From Polaromonas sp. (GTDB lineage: Bacteria > Pseudomonadota > Gammaproteobacteria > Burkholderiales > Burkholderiaceae_C): a DNA stretch of 42,400 nucleotides. The notes under the pieces were generated by a model that saw nothing but the letters and a program-made list of their open reading frames with translations, had not been told where the DNA came from and made no database searches. A program made the position numbers and the translations under genes. The stretch covers positions 1 to 42,400 of the forward strand of contig JAKFXR010000007.1 in NCBI GenBank assembly GCA_021731285.1, in the 5' to 3' direction. Below, one piece after another: positions 19,070-27,445 of the stretch. Each line of letters begins with the position of its first letter. Positions within the stretch are counted from its first letter, which is position 1.

Positions 19070-19329
19070 CAAAGAACTTCGCGGCCTACGGGCGGGCTTG
19101 CCATCACTTCACCCCCGTGCCTGGCGGGGTCAAAGGCCTTGAGTTTTTGCGCGAGTGTCAATTTGGGACGACCGGCAGGGCGAAGCAAAATGCCGTCTTT
19201 CACCACTTCGACGGTGATGGGCAGGCCACGGGCAAAGTGAGCAGCCTTGGCCACAGGCGCAGTGATGCGAACGCCCAGTCCGTTACCCCAATCCTGGATG
19301 GTTTGTTCTACTTTCAATGATGTTGGCAT
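19069..19329 (-). CDS. AbrB/MazE-family antitoxin
   Basis: This 86-residue protein has the swapped-hairpin AbrB fold signature WGNGLGVRITAPVAKAA, then GLPITVEVVKDGILLRP, which should bind operator DNA as a dimer. The C-terminal half (LTLAQKLKAFDPARHGGEV) is of the type that wraps around and blocks the toxin. The ATG at 19329 is preceded by AGGGAG on the minus strand. Upstream lies a strong promoter with paired direct repeats, consistent with autorepression. It is translated first, ahead of its toxin. Confidence 0.88.
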   Translation of the reverse strand: MPTSLKVEQTIQDWGNGLGVRITAPVAKAAHFARGLPITVEVVKDGILLRPAGRPKLTLAQKLKAFDPARHGGEVMASPPVGREVL

Positions 19330-19353
19330 GGCTTGCTCCCTGGTGGTTGCATG

Positions 19354-19382
19354 AGTATAAACGCAATGTATAAACATGTCTA
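19354..19382 (-). promoter_or_regulatory. Toxin-antitoxin promoter with direct-repeat operator
   Basis: On the minus strand TAGACA (19382-19377) and TATACT (19359-19354) are separated by exactly 17 bases, a good sigma-70 promoter. The octamer GTTTATAC occurs twice, at 19375-19368 and 19362-19355, five bases apart, covering the spacer and the -10 box. That is where an autorepressing MazE dimer would be expected to bind. Confidence 0.65.
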
Positions 19383-19436
19383 TACGATGCGCTAAGCCGC
19401 ACCTTGCGATGCGCAAGTCGTGGCGCCGCCGTGCGG

Positions 19437-20141
19437 CTACCCCCGCTTGGGAATCAGCAAGCCCCTGGCCACCGCAGGACGCGCGACAAACGCTTCCAAC
19501 ACGCGTGTGACGTCGGGAAAATTGTTGATCTCCACCAAATCAGCAGCCTCATAAAAGCCGATCAGATTGCGCACCCACGGGAAGGTGGCGATGTCGGCAA
19601 TGGTGTAGTCCTCACCCATGATCCAGCTCCTGCCCTGCAGGCGTTTGTCCAGCACGCCCAGCAGACGCTTTGACTCAGCCACGTAACGATCCCGCGGGCG
19701 CTTGTCTTCGTATTCCTTGCCGGCAAATTTGTGGAAGAAACCGAGCTGACCGAACATCGGGCCGATGCCGCCCATCTGGAACATCAGCCACTGGATGGTT
19801 TCATGGCGCGCGGCAGCATCTTTGGGCATGAACTGTCCGGTCTTTTCAGCCAGGTAGATCAGGATGGCGCCGGACTCGAACAGCGGCAACGGTTTGCCGC
19901 CCGGACCGTTGGGGTCAAGAATGGCGGGAATCTTGTTGTTGGCGCTCAGCGAAATGAACTCGGGCGTCATCTGGTCGTTGCTCGCGAAGTCGACGAGGTG
20001 CGCCTCATAGGGCAGGCTGGTTTCCTCCAGCATGATCGATACCTTGACGCCGTTGGGCGTTGGCAGGGAATAAAGCTGGATACGGTCAGCATGCTGCGCG
20101 GGCCATTTGTGGGTGATGGCAAATGAAGAGAGATCGGTCAT
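19437..20141 (-). CDS. Glutathione S-transferase, YghU/YfcG type
   Basis: The 234-residue protein has a thioredoxin-like N-terminal domain with LYSLPTPNGVKVSIMLEE, the motif of the YfcG/YghU/Ure2 group, and the glutathione gamma-glutamyl-binding PLFESGAILIYLAEKTG. A helical C-terminal domain has WLMFQMGGIGPMFGQLGFF and YTIADIATFPWVRN. Relatives show disulfide-bond reductase and some peroxidase activity with glutathione. The ATG at 20141 gives the family start; a longer in-frame version would add 23 residues without family similarity. It is divergent from the large four-domain protein gene, with about 215 bases between. Confidence 0.92.
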   Translation of the reverse strand: MTDLSSFAITHKWPAQHADRIQLYSLPTPNGVKVSIMLEETSLPYEAHLVDFASNDQMTPEFISLSANNKIPAILDPNGPGGKPLPLFESGAILIYLAEKTGQFMPKDAAARHETIQWLMFQMGGIGPMFGQLGFFHKFAGKEYEDKRPRDRYVAESKRLLGVLDKRLQGRSWIMGEDYTIADIATFPWVRNLIGFYEAADLVEINNFPDVTRVLEAFVARPAVARGLLIPKRG

Positions 20142-20357
20142 GGTGTCTGGGCCTTGTTGTGAGGTCGGCTTGCGAAAGCACTGATTGAACGCGAAATCCA
20201 TTCCCGGCACCCGAGTGGGGAATAAGGCACAGGTTTTCCATGCATTTGGTCTCCCCGCATGAGGCCTGTTTCTCCTTCAGTTGGGGGATGACCCCCTCTT
20301 GCCTTGCGCCCACACTCTTCCCGGTATCGCCAGGTCAAAAAACAAAACGGGGGGAGC

Positions 20358-23258
20358 ATGGAACATCTGTTGATCAGGGACAGCCGGGGCATCGCAGTGG
20401 CTCAGCTTCGCAAAGAGCTGGCCAGCCAGTTGGGTGGTGATGCGCGTGGCTTTGGCAAGCTGACGGCGGGCGACGTCCTGGACGCAGACGCGGAAGCGGC
20501 GGTTCGCCGCTGGCAGTCGGGCGTGGGGCTGGTGGCCGACGGAGTGATGGGGCCTTATTGTCAAACAGTGCTGGGGCTGCGCCAGCCCAAAAAATTGGCA
20601 CTGCCGCTGGATATTGATTCCGCGCGTCGCCTGTTCCCGGCCACCAAGCCTGCCAACATTGCGCGCTACCTGCCGTATGTAGCTGCCGCCCTGCAGGTGG
20701 TGGGTTTGACGGACCGCGCCATGATCTGCGCTGCGCTGGGCACCATACGCGCCGAAAGCGAAGGCTTTGTGCCCATTTCGGAGTTGCCCTCGCAGCTCAA
20801 TACCCTGCCGGGCGCATCGGCCTTCAGTGCGTATGAAAACCGTGTGAAGGGGCTGGGCAACACCCAGCCCGGAGACGGCGCGCGTTTCAAGGGCCGCGGC
20901 TTTGTGCAGCTCACGGGCCGCGCCAATTACGAAACCTACGGCATGGTCCTGGGGCTGGACCTGACCAGCAATGCAGACCTGGCCAACGCGCCTGAAGTGG
21001 CTGCCTTGCTGCTCGCCCGGTTTCTGGCCGACCGCGCCGATGCCATGCGCGAAGCCCTGGCCAGAGGCAGTTTTGCCGCGGCGCGCAAGCTGGTCAACGG
21101 CGGGACGCACGGGCTGGAGCGCTTCAAGGAAGTGTTCAGCATTGCCGACACGATCTGGCCCGTGGCTCTTGCAGGCGGTAAAAGCGGAACCAGAGTCGAG
21201 ATGAGAGCCGGCAAAGGCGGCGGAAAAGGCGGCAGAAGCCTGGGCCAGGCGGTGGCCGCGGCTCCGGTCCGCAAGCGCTTGTTGACGGTTCGCAAGGATC
21301 CCGCTGACCTCAACGACCGCCCATATCTGCCGCCACCGGTGGGACTGCTGGAGGCCTTTCCATCGGATGCCGATATCGCACGTTTTCTGCCGGCTTATGC
21401 CAAGGCGGGGCTGGTGCTGGACCAGGGCAGGGAAGGCGCCTGCACCGGCTTTGGTCTGGCTTGTGTGGTGAACTACCTGCGCTGGAGCAAGGCGGGCTAC
21501 CCGGAGCAACTGGACTCTGTCAGTCCGCGCATGCTCTATAACTTTGCTCGCCGCTATGACGAATACGCCGGCGATGACTACGAAGGCTCGAGTTGCCGCG
21601 GCGCACTCAGGGGCTGGTTCAACCATGGCGTGTGCATGGAGACCGATTGGCCCTACAGCTCTGCCGCGTCGCAGCAGCCCAGGTATGGGTATGCCGGACG
21701 TGCGGCGGCCAACACCCTGGGCGTGTACTACCGCATCAGCCTGAAATCCATCACCGACATGCATGCGGCCATTCAGGCGGTGGGTGCGGTGTATGTCTCG
21801 GCCTTCACCCATGCGGGCTGGGACGCGGTGCCTCACAGCAGCAAACCACCTTCCGGACACAAGGCTTTGCCGATCATCGCCTTTAACGGCCGGCCATCGG
21901 AGACGGATGGCCATGCGTTTGCGCTGGTCGGCTTCAATGCGAGGGGATTTGTCATCCAGAACTCCTGGGGCCGCAACTGGGGTGCGGGCGGTTTTGCGGT
22001 GCTCACCTATGCCGACTGGCTGGCCAATGGCATGGACGCCTGGGTGGTGGCCATGGGCGTGCCTGGCGTGGTGGTGGGGCGCATCAGCAGCCGCGGCGAG
22101 GCCGCCACCGGCCCGGCCGGTGGCGCCAACAAGAGCCTGTGGTGGAGCGAGGACCAGGCCTACCAGCACAGCGTGGTGCTGGGAAATGATGGCCGCATGA
22201 AGCGCTACCTGACCGAGGACGAGCTCAGCCGCACGCTGTTGCATCAGGTGGCGGGCTTGCCCGACCAGTGGTTTCGCACACAGGCTGGCTCGGGTCCGAA
22301 ACGCATCGTGATCTATGCCCACGGTGGCCTGAACAGCGAGGACGCCGCCATCCAGCGAGCCCGGGCCATGGGGCGGCATTTTCTGGGCAACGATTGTTAT
22401 CCGCTATTTCTGGTCTGGAAGACAGGCCTGCTCGAATCCATAGGCAGCATCATCAGCGACCAGTTTCGCAAGCAACCGGTGCTGGCCGGTGGTGTGGGCG
22501 AATGGGTGTCGGAAAAGACCGATCTGCTGCTTGAGAAAACCATAGGCCGTCCCCTGGCCCGCCCGGTGTGGAGCGAGATGAAGGAAAACGCAGAGCTGGC
22601 GTTTGGCTCAGGCCGCGGCGGAGACCTGTTGATCACCGCCCTGCAAAAGTTATCTGACACCTGGGGGGATGCGCTGGAAGTGCATCTGGTGGGGCACTCG
22701 GCGGGCTCGATTCTGCTCGGACATTTGCTCACCGCGCTCGCAGCGCGCCGGCTGTCCGGCAAGGTCAAATCCATCCATCTCTATGCGCCGGCCTGCACGG
22801 TGCAGTTTGCCAACCGGCATTACGCGCCGCACGCCGACCTGATGAAACGCCTGTACATGCAGGTCCTCGCCGATCGGGTTGAGCGCAACGACAACGTGGT
22901 GGCGATTTACCGCAAGTCACTGCTGTATTTTGTTTCCAACGCGCTGGAGGTGGACCTGCGAACGCCCGTCCTGGGGCTGGAGAACGTCTTCAAGCAGGAC
23001 TACAGCGGCTGGGACGGCACCTCCAGCACGGGCGAGTCGCTCAAGGCCTGGCGGCAGGCTGCGGCCAGCGCCGGACTGCTGCGGGATGGACGCCTGTCGG
23101 TGCTCACGCAGGACAAAGTGGTCATGGCCTTGCCGGACCGGCAGACCGATGCGGCGCATGGGAGTTTCGACAACGATGTGGCCGTGGTCAGCCAGACGCT
23201 TGAGCGCGTGCGCGGCGGCCCGCTGCTCTGCCCGGTGGACGACTTGCGGGGGTTCTAG
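20358..23258 (+). CDS. Four-domain hydrolase: PG-binding, GH19-like, papain-like protease, alpha/beta hydrolase
   Basis: The 966-residue protein joins four domains. Residues 4-72 are a PG_binding_1 domain ([18 protein letters not shown]). Residues 80-265 are GH19 chitinase/muramidase-like, with a probable acid E133 in AESEGF and the hallmark [13 protein letters not shown] at 179-191. A Gly/Lys-rich linker (272-325) leads to a papain-like C1 peptidase with Q356 and C362 in [13 protein letters not shown]519 in [10 protein letters not shown] and N535 in QNSWGRNWG, a complete triad plus oxyanion glutamine. Residues 600-966 are an alpha/beta hydrolase with oxyanion region YAHGG (H655), nucleophile S781 in GHSAG and a likely catalytic H934. 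There is no signal peptide or membrane segment. The ATG at 20358 has GGGGGGAG upstream. It could be a secreted antibacterial effector or an enzyme of cell-wall turnover. A membrane protein gene follows 39 bases downstream. Confidence 0.85.
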   Translation: MEHLLIRDSRGIAVAQLRKELASQLGGDARGFGKLTAGDVLDADAEAAVRRWQSGVGLVADGVMGPYCQTVLGLRQPKKLALPLDIDSARRLFPATKPANIARYLPYVAAALQVVGLTDRAMICAALGTIRAESEGFVPISELPSQLNTLPGASAFSAYENRVKGLGNTQPGDGARFKGRGFVQLTGRANYETYGMVLGLDLTSNADLANAPEVAALLLARFLADRADAMREALARGSFAAARKLVNGGTHGLERFKEVFSIADTIWPVALAGGKSGTRVEMRAGKGGGKGGRSLGQAVAAAPVRKRLLTVRKDPADLNDRPYLPPPVGLLEAFPSDADIARFLPAYAKAGLVLDQGREGACTGFGLACVVNYLRWSKAGYPEQLDSVSPRMLYNFARRYDEYAGDDYEGSSCRGALRGWFNHGVCMETDWPYSSAASQQPRYGYAGRAAANTLGVYYRISLKSITDMHAAIQAVGAVYVSAFTHAGWDAVPHSSKPPSGHKALPIIAFNGRPSETDGHAFALVGFNARGFVIQNSWGRNWGAGGFAVLTYADWLANGMDAWVVAMGVPGVVVGRISSRGEAATGPAGGANKSLWWSEDQAYQHSVVLGNDGRMKRYLTEDELSRTLLHQVAGLPDQWFRTQAGSGPKRIVIYAHGGLNSEDAAIQRARAMGRHFLGNDCYPLFLVWKTGLLESIGSIISDQFRKQPVLAGGVGEWVSEKTDLLLEKTIGRPLARPVWSEMKENAELAFGSGRGGDLLITALQKLSDTWGDALEVHLVGHSAGSILLGHLLTALAARRLSGKVKSIHLYAPACTVQFANRHYAPHADLMKRLYMQVLADRVERNDNVVAIYRKSLLYFVSNALEVDLRTPVLGLENVFKQDYSGWDGTSSTGESLKAWRQAAASAGLLRDGRLSVLTQDKVVMALPDRQTDAAHGSFDNDVAVVSQTLERVRGGPLLCPVDDLRGF

Positions 23259-23297
23259 GAGATTTTTCAGCCAGTTGATTTTTTCAAGGAGACTGCC

Positions 23298-24119
23298 ATG
23301 CCCGAGCCTGATGCACCCGAGTCATTCTTTGCCCGATTCAAGGGCTGGATTGTGGCCCTGACGAGTGTTTTCATTGTTCTGCCTGCGCTCATCAATGCGG
23401 GCAACGACATCTATTCCTCGATTCTGAAACTTCCGAGAACCGAAGCCGAGCGAATCAACGAGAGGTTGTTTCGCGACAACTTCGGCAAGCAGCCGGTGGC
23501 CACTGTTCCCGTGCCCATCAAGCAGAACAACGGCACGGTGGAAGTGCGTTTTGCGATCTACGAGAAAGGCGATGTTTTCGTCGAATTTGGAAACTTCACG
23601 CAGTGGTTTCCATTTCCATCACCGGATCCCGCGCCCAACAAACCTGTCGGTTTTTCATTTGTCTCCACCGCCTTTGCCCAGAGTGCCTCTCCTCCCAAAG
23701 GAGAGGGGCGTTTTCAGCAAACCGACTCGATGCACCGCGACGCGGTCATCCGTCAGAAGACTTACGAAAACGGCGTGGTTGAAAAACAGACCATCGACCC
23801 GCGCAGCGGTGACATCCTGAACTCTTCCGCGCGCCAGACCGACCTGAAGCAGGCCCTGCCTGCCGGCAGCGCGGTTGTGGTCCCGAAGATCGCGCCCATA
23901 GACCTGGACCAGTTCCGCAAGGTGTCGCAAGTCACTGGCCCGGCCGCCGGGCCCGTCGCAGCTCCTGCTCCTGCCTGGCAGGACGCGCTCAAAAGCGGGC
24001 TGACATGGTGCGAGAAAAAAGACAACTTCATCAGCCGCAACTGGTGCAGATACCGTGAAAAAAGCAAATGGTGTGATCCGGAGAATCGCTGGGGCTCTGT
24101 CAGCGAATGCGACAGATAG
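23298..24119 (+). CDS. Membrane-anchored protein of unknown function, partner of the four-domain hydrolase
   Basis: This 273-residue protein is not recognised. One transmembrane helix lies near the N-terminus (about residues 16-34, GWIVALTSVFIVLPALINA). It is followed by a charged region and a short beta-rich segment (NGTVEVRFAIYEKGDVFVEFGNF), then a Pro/Ala-rich stretch. The C-terminal 40 residues have four cysteines and many aromatic and charged residues (WCEKKDN, NWCRYREKSKWC, SECDR). If the helix is a signal anchor the bulk would be periplasmic, where the cysteines could form disulfides. AAGGAG precedes the ATG at 23298. It is 39 bases after the four-domain hydrolase gene and surely cotranscribed, so an immunity, accessory or anchoring role is possible but unproven. 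An 8-bp inverted repeat lies within the coding sequence. Confidence 0.75.
   Translation: MPEPDAPESFFARFKGWIVALTSVFIVLPALINAGNDIYSSILKLPRTEAERINERLFRDNFGKQPVATVPVPIKQNNGTVEVRFAIYEKGDVFVEFGNFTQWFPFPSPDPAPNKPVGFSFVSTAFAQSASPPKGEGRFQQTDSMHRDAVIRQKTYENGVVEKQTIDPRSGDILNSSARQTDLKQALPAGSAVVVPKIAPIDLDQFRKVSQVTGPAAGPVAAPAPAWQDALKSGLTWCEKKDNFISRNWCRYREKSKWCDPENRWGSVSECDR
23686..23706. repeat. Inverted repeat inside the coding sequence of the partner gene
   Basis: CCTCTCCT and AGGAGAGG form a perfect 8-bp inverted repeat around a five-base loop. It encodes part of SASPPKGEGR in frame. Similar CCTCTCC/GGAGAGG hairpins are widespread short repeats in proteobacteria (recalled, not verified here), so this may be a repeat captured in a coding region. 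Confidence 0.45.
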
Positions 24120-24145
24120 GGCGCGGACGCGCCACTGCAGCCATG

Positions 24146-24176
24146 GCAGCTCAGGAAAGCTGCCTGAGCTGCTTTT
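24146..24176 (+). terminator. Terminator between convergent genes
   Basis: GCAGCTCAGG and CCTGAGCTGC form a perfect 10-bp stem with a seven-base loop, followed by TTTT on the plus strand. It ends the hydrolase/membrane protein transcript. The left arm includes the stop codon of the convergent amidase gene, so the stem also covers the last codons of that gene. Confidence 0.75.
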
Positions 24177-25464
24177 CTATCGCTTGACCCAGGGCCAGCA
24201 AGTCCCGGTCGCCGCCGCGGCGGCCCACCACCATCAAGCCCACGGCCAGCTTGCCTTCACGCGGCAGTGGCAGGGACAGCGCCGGCAAATCAAAAAAATT
24301 GAAGACTGAAGGGTTGCGCAGCAACAGGGCGTTGGTGCGCAAAAAAACATCGGGGTCCTGTACCTCGTCAATGCGCGGCGCAAGCAGGGGGACCGTGGGC
24401 AGCAACAGGGCGTCCAGCCCCTGCATGCGCGCATCGAGTGCGGGCATCAGTGCTGCCCGTGCCTGCTGCATGCCCACGTAAGCCGCCGCGTCCAGCGTCT
24501 GGCCCCGGCGTATGCGGCCGAGCACGATGGGGTCGTATTCCCCGCCCCGCGTATCAGCCCAATGGCGGTGAATCCACGCGGCCTCGGCAGCGACCAGCGT
24601 GCCACGCTCCTGCAAACGAAACGGCTCACCGAGAAGGTCGTCCAGTGCTTCATCGCGAACTTGCGCTCCGGCTACGGCCAGTTGTGTCAGCGCCTGCTCG
24701 ATCGCGGCTGCTACCTCGGGATGCGTCTCGGTGAACAGCAGGCCCCGCGCCACGCCCAGGCGCAGGCCCTGGACCTGCTGCTGTGGCAAGGGCTGATGTG
24801 GGGTGCCGGCCAGCACGCTGTCTGTGGCAGCAGCGTCGGCCACGCTGCTGCACAGGGGGCCCACACAGTCGAGTGTGAAAGACAGCGGGAAAGCGCCGTC
24901 TCGGGGCACCCGCGACTGCGAGGGCTTGAAGCCCACCAGCCCGTTGAGCGCCGAGGGAATGCGCACCGAGCCGCCGGTGTCGGAGCCCACGGCGATGTCT
25001 GCCATGCCGCGCGCTACCGAAATCCCTGCGCCTGACGACGATCCGCCGGGAATGCGGTGAATGTCGAATGCGTTGCCGGGTGTACCGTAGTGCGGATTGA
25101 TGCCTACTCCGGAAAAAGCGAACTCCGTCATGTTGGTCTTGCCGATGATCACACTTCCGGCAGCGCGCAAACGGGCGACCACCTCGGCGTCGCGGCTGGC
25201 CGGTGGCGCGTCACGCAGCAGGGATGAGCCGGCCATGGTGGTTTCGCCTGCCACATCAAACAAATCCTTGATCGACACAATCCGGCCGTCCAGCGGCCCC
25301 AGGCTCTGGCCTTGCCGCGCGCGCTGGTCGGCGGCGCGGGCGGCTGCGTGCGCATCGTGCGCATACAGCCGCGTGAAAATACGGGGGCCCTCGTCGCCTG
25401 CGGCGGCGATGGCCGCCAGCGCTGCGTCCAGGCGTTCTTCGGAGGTGGTGGGGGTGGGATTCAT
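24151..25464 (-). CDS. Amidase signature family enzyme
   Basis: The 437-residue protein has the complete Ser-cisSer-Lys triad of amidase signature enzymes: K66 in VSIKDLFDV, S142 in PGGSSSGAG and nucleophile S166 in GSDTGGSVRIPSA. The 24-residue spacing between the two serines is that of the family. It hydrolyses a carboxamide, but the substrate cannot be read from sequence. It is not GatA by context, since no gatB or gatC is nearby. The ATG at 25464 is preferred over a TTG three codons earlier. It stands 45 bases downstream of the CAP gene on the same strand and may share its transcript. Confidence 0.9.
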   Translation of the reverse strand: MNPTPTTSEERLDAALAAIAAAGDEGPRIFTRLYAHDAHAAARAADQRARQGQSLGPLDGRIVSIKDLFDVAGETTMAGSSLLRDAPPASRDAEVVARLRAAGSVIIGKTNMTEFAFSGVGINPHYGTPGNAFDIHRIPGGSSSGAGISVARGMADIAVGSDTGGSVRIPSALNGLVGFKPSQSRVPRDGAFPLSFTLDCVGPLCSSVADAAATDSVLAGTPHQPLPQQQVQGLRLGVARGLLFTETHPEVAAAIEQALTQLAVAGAQVRDEALDDLLGEPFRLQERGTLVAAEAAWIHRHWADTRGGEYDPIVLGRIRRGQTLDAAAYVGMQQARAALMPALDARMQGLDALLLPTVPLLAPRIDEVQDPDVFLRTNALLLRNPSVFNFFDLPALSLPLPREGKLAVGLMVVGRRGGDRDLLALGQAIEKQLRQLS

Positions 25465-25509
25465 GGCCTGCAATCTACCTCAACAGCGCCGGCCACAGCC
25501 TGACCTTGG

Positions 25510-26403
25510 CTAACGGGGCGTGCCAAAGACCTGTACCCAGTAAATGCCTGCGCTGTTGCTGGTGGTACCCGTGGCGAAGGCAACGCCCATTTCGTTGAAC
25601 TGGGGCGCCATGATGGTGCTGCAGTGGCTGGGGCTGTTGAGCCACCCCTGCACGGCGATGTCGGCCTGCATGTCACCGGCTGCAATGTTTTCTCCAACGG
25701 CGCGCCACGCATAACCGCCCCGGGTGGCGCGTACGTCCGGCGTGCTGCCGTCACGGCTGACGTGGCTGAAATAGGCATTGCGCGCCATGTCGGCCGCATG
25801 ACCGGCGGCGACGGATTGCAGCACGGCGCTGGGCTGAAGCGGAGGCGCCGGCGGGAAAGAGGCCGTGCCGCAACGGCGGGGCCGTGCTCGTGCTTCATTC
25901 ACCAGGGCCAGGATGCGCAATTGCACCTCATCAGCCTGTTCAGCCCTGGGCGCGATGAAGGGCCGGGCGACCACGATCCAGGTGTACCCGCCGCGCTGGT
26001 AAAAGCCGGCTTCCGACAGATCAGGATGCATGGCCGAACTGCAGGTGTTTTTGAGGTTGCGCGCTGTCGGCAGCGGTGCGGTGCTGGCACTGCGCAGGGT
26101 GATTTGCGCGGCATGCAGCGAGCGGTAGCCCTGGGCCTTGAACGCGTCATCGAGTTTGGTGCCGCCGGCCACGCGCTCGGCCACTGCCGACAGCGTGGCG
26201 CTTTCCCGCAGCACAGCGACTTTGCCGGGCAGGCCTTCGCAGCCTTGCTGGCGCACCGTGTTGATGGCGTTGAGCAAGCGGCTGTAGTCTGCAGGTGCGG
26301 CCTGGGTCGTTTGCGGGTAAGCCTGTGCCGCAGCAAACAGGGTCAGCGCCAGGCCCACGGCGCCGGCGCGCCATGCGATGGAGCTGTCCGGGATGGATTT
26401 CAT
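25510..26403 (-). CDS. Secreted CAP-domain (SCP/PR-1-like) protein
   Basis: The 297-residue protein begins with a Sec signal peptide, probable cleavage after AQA at residue 28. The N-terminal half (about 35-160) is not recognised; it contains single-domain features such as VRQQGCEGLPGK. The C-terminal half is a CAP domain with VNEARARPRRCG, HAADMARNAYFSHVSRDGSTPDVRA, GENIAAG, a helix ending SPSHCSTIMAPQFNEMGVA and YWVQVFG. Bacterial CAP proteins are extracytoplasmic and of mostly unknown activity. The ATG at 26403 was chosen because the signal peptide starts there; a longer in-frame version would bury it. About 110 bases lie between this start and the end of the AraC gene. Confidence 0.88.
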   Translation of the reverse strand: MKSIPDSSIAWRAGAVGLALTLFAAAQAYPQTTQAAPADYSRLLNAINTVRQQGCEGLPGKVAVLRESATLSAVAERVAGGTKLDDAFKAQGYRSLHAAQITLRSASTAPLPTARNLKNTCSSAMHPDLSEAGFYQRGGYTWIVVARPFIAPRAEQADEVQLRILALVNEARARPRRCGTASFPPAPPLQPSAVLQSVAAGHAADMARNAYFSHVSRDGSTPDVRATRGGYAWRAVGENIAAGDMQADIAVQGWLNSPSHCSTIMAPQFNEMGVAFATGTTSNSAGIYWVQVFGTPR

Positions 26404-26515
26404 GGGTTCATCATAGGAGATGCTTTCAAGCCCGTGCCGGTGCCTGCTTCCGGAGTCCATCGATGATGCAAAACCGCTCTGTTTTTGATAGCAAAGACGC
26501 ATCGTCACCCAAGGG

Positions 26516-27355
26516 CTAGAGGCCGATTTTCTTCTGAAAATAACTGGGAGGCTGGCCCATGGCCGTTTTGAACATGGCAGAAAAAGCGCTGTCGCTGCTG
26601 TAACCGCTGGCGTGCGCGACCTGGCTGACCGGCTGGCCGCGCGCCAGCAGGGGCAGGGCGTGGGCCAGGACGGCCTGCTGGCGCCATTGCTGATAGCTCA
26701 GACCCAGCTCATCGCGAAACAGGCGCGCCACGGTGCGCTCACTGGCGCCTATGTCTGCGGCCCATTGGGCCAGCGTGGCGCGCTCGGACGGGGCTTTCAG
26801 CACGGCTTCGCACAAGGCGCGCAGGCGCTTGTCCCCGGTTTGTGAATGTGGCAGCGGGATGCCCAGCGCCTGGGTGTCTGCGCAGGCAATTTCGTCGAGT
26901 ACCAGCGCTGCGATGCGGTCCTCGCGGGTCCGCCCTGCCGGTGTGCCTGGTGTGGTGTCCAGGGCCTGAATCAGTTCGCGCAGCAAGGCCGACACCACCA
27001 GCATGCGGCAGCCCTGCCAGCCGGCCGGCGTGGCGGAAGCATCGATGTACAGGGTGCGAAATTCGGCCGCCTCCAGCACGTGAACCGAGTGCCTGGCGCC
27101 GGGCGCTATCCACACCGCGCGTGACGGCGGCACGATGTAGGTGATGTCGTCTGCATGACCGGCGCTTTGTGAGGCGCTGACCTGCACCACCCCGCTGGCG
27201 CAGTAGGCCAGCTGCGCCCAGGCGTGGCTGTGCGGCTCGAAGTGCGAGTCGGCCTGCATGGCCCGCGCGCGCACCCGCACCGGCCGGCGCGGGGTGGGGG
27301 TAAATCCATCGCCGTCATTGGTGGGCAGAAGCCGGAGTCGTGAAGGGCGGGCCAT
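26516..27355 (-). CDS. AraC-family regulator with cupin sensor domain
   Basis: The 279-residue protein has an N-terminal cupin-like sensor domain (HFEPHSHAWAQLAYCASGVVQV, then VPPSRAVWIAPGARHSVHV) and two C-terminal helix-turn-helix motifs (ATLAQWAADIGASERTVARLFRDELG, then QPVSQVAHASGYSSDSAFSAMFKTAMGQPP, with the Tyr/Phe pattern of AraC). It is divergent from an MFS exporter gene with 90 bases between the starts and probably controls it. The ATG at 27355 is preferred; an in-frame ATG at 27412 would add 19 residues. Effector unknown, possibly a toxic small molecule exported by the neighbour. Confidence 0.88.
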   Translation of the reverse strand: MARPSRLRLLPTNDGDGFTPTPRRPVRVRARAMQADSHFEPHSHAWAQLAYCASGVVQVSASQSAGHADDITYIVPPSRAVWIAPGARHSVHVLEAAEFRTLYIDASATPAGWQGCRMLVVSALLRELIQALDTTPGTPAGRTREDRIAALVLDEIACADTQALGIPLPHSQTGDKRLRALCEAVLKAPSERATLAQWAADIGASERTVARLFRDELGLSYQQWRQQAVLAHALPLLARGQPVSQVAHASGYSSDSAFSAMFKTAMGQPPSYFQKKIGL

Positions 27356-27445
27356 GCAGCAGGGTAAAGGTGGTTTGTCTTGAATTCGCTGAATGATGGC
27401 TATTTGTCGCATTTCAGCAGAGCTGTCCAATACTACGATAGCGCC

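Noticed and set aside
20277..22379. Minus-strand open frame of 700 codons
   Set aside because: It is antisense to the four-domain hydrolase and has no protein-like motif pattern.
20358..23258. Phage endolysin or prophage remnant
   Set aside because: The GH19 and PG-binding parts resemble endolysins, but no holin, tail, capsid, integrase or attachment site is nearby.
24151..25464. GatA subunit of the tRNA amidotransferase
   Set aside because: The amidase triad is shared, but gatB and gatC are absent and no tRNA-binding features are visible.
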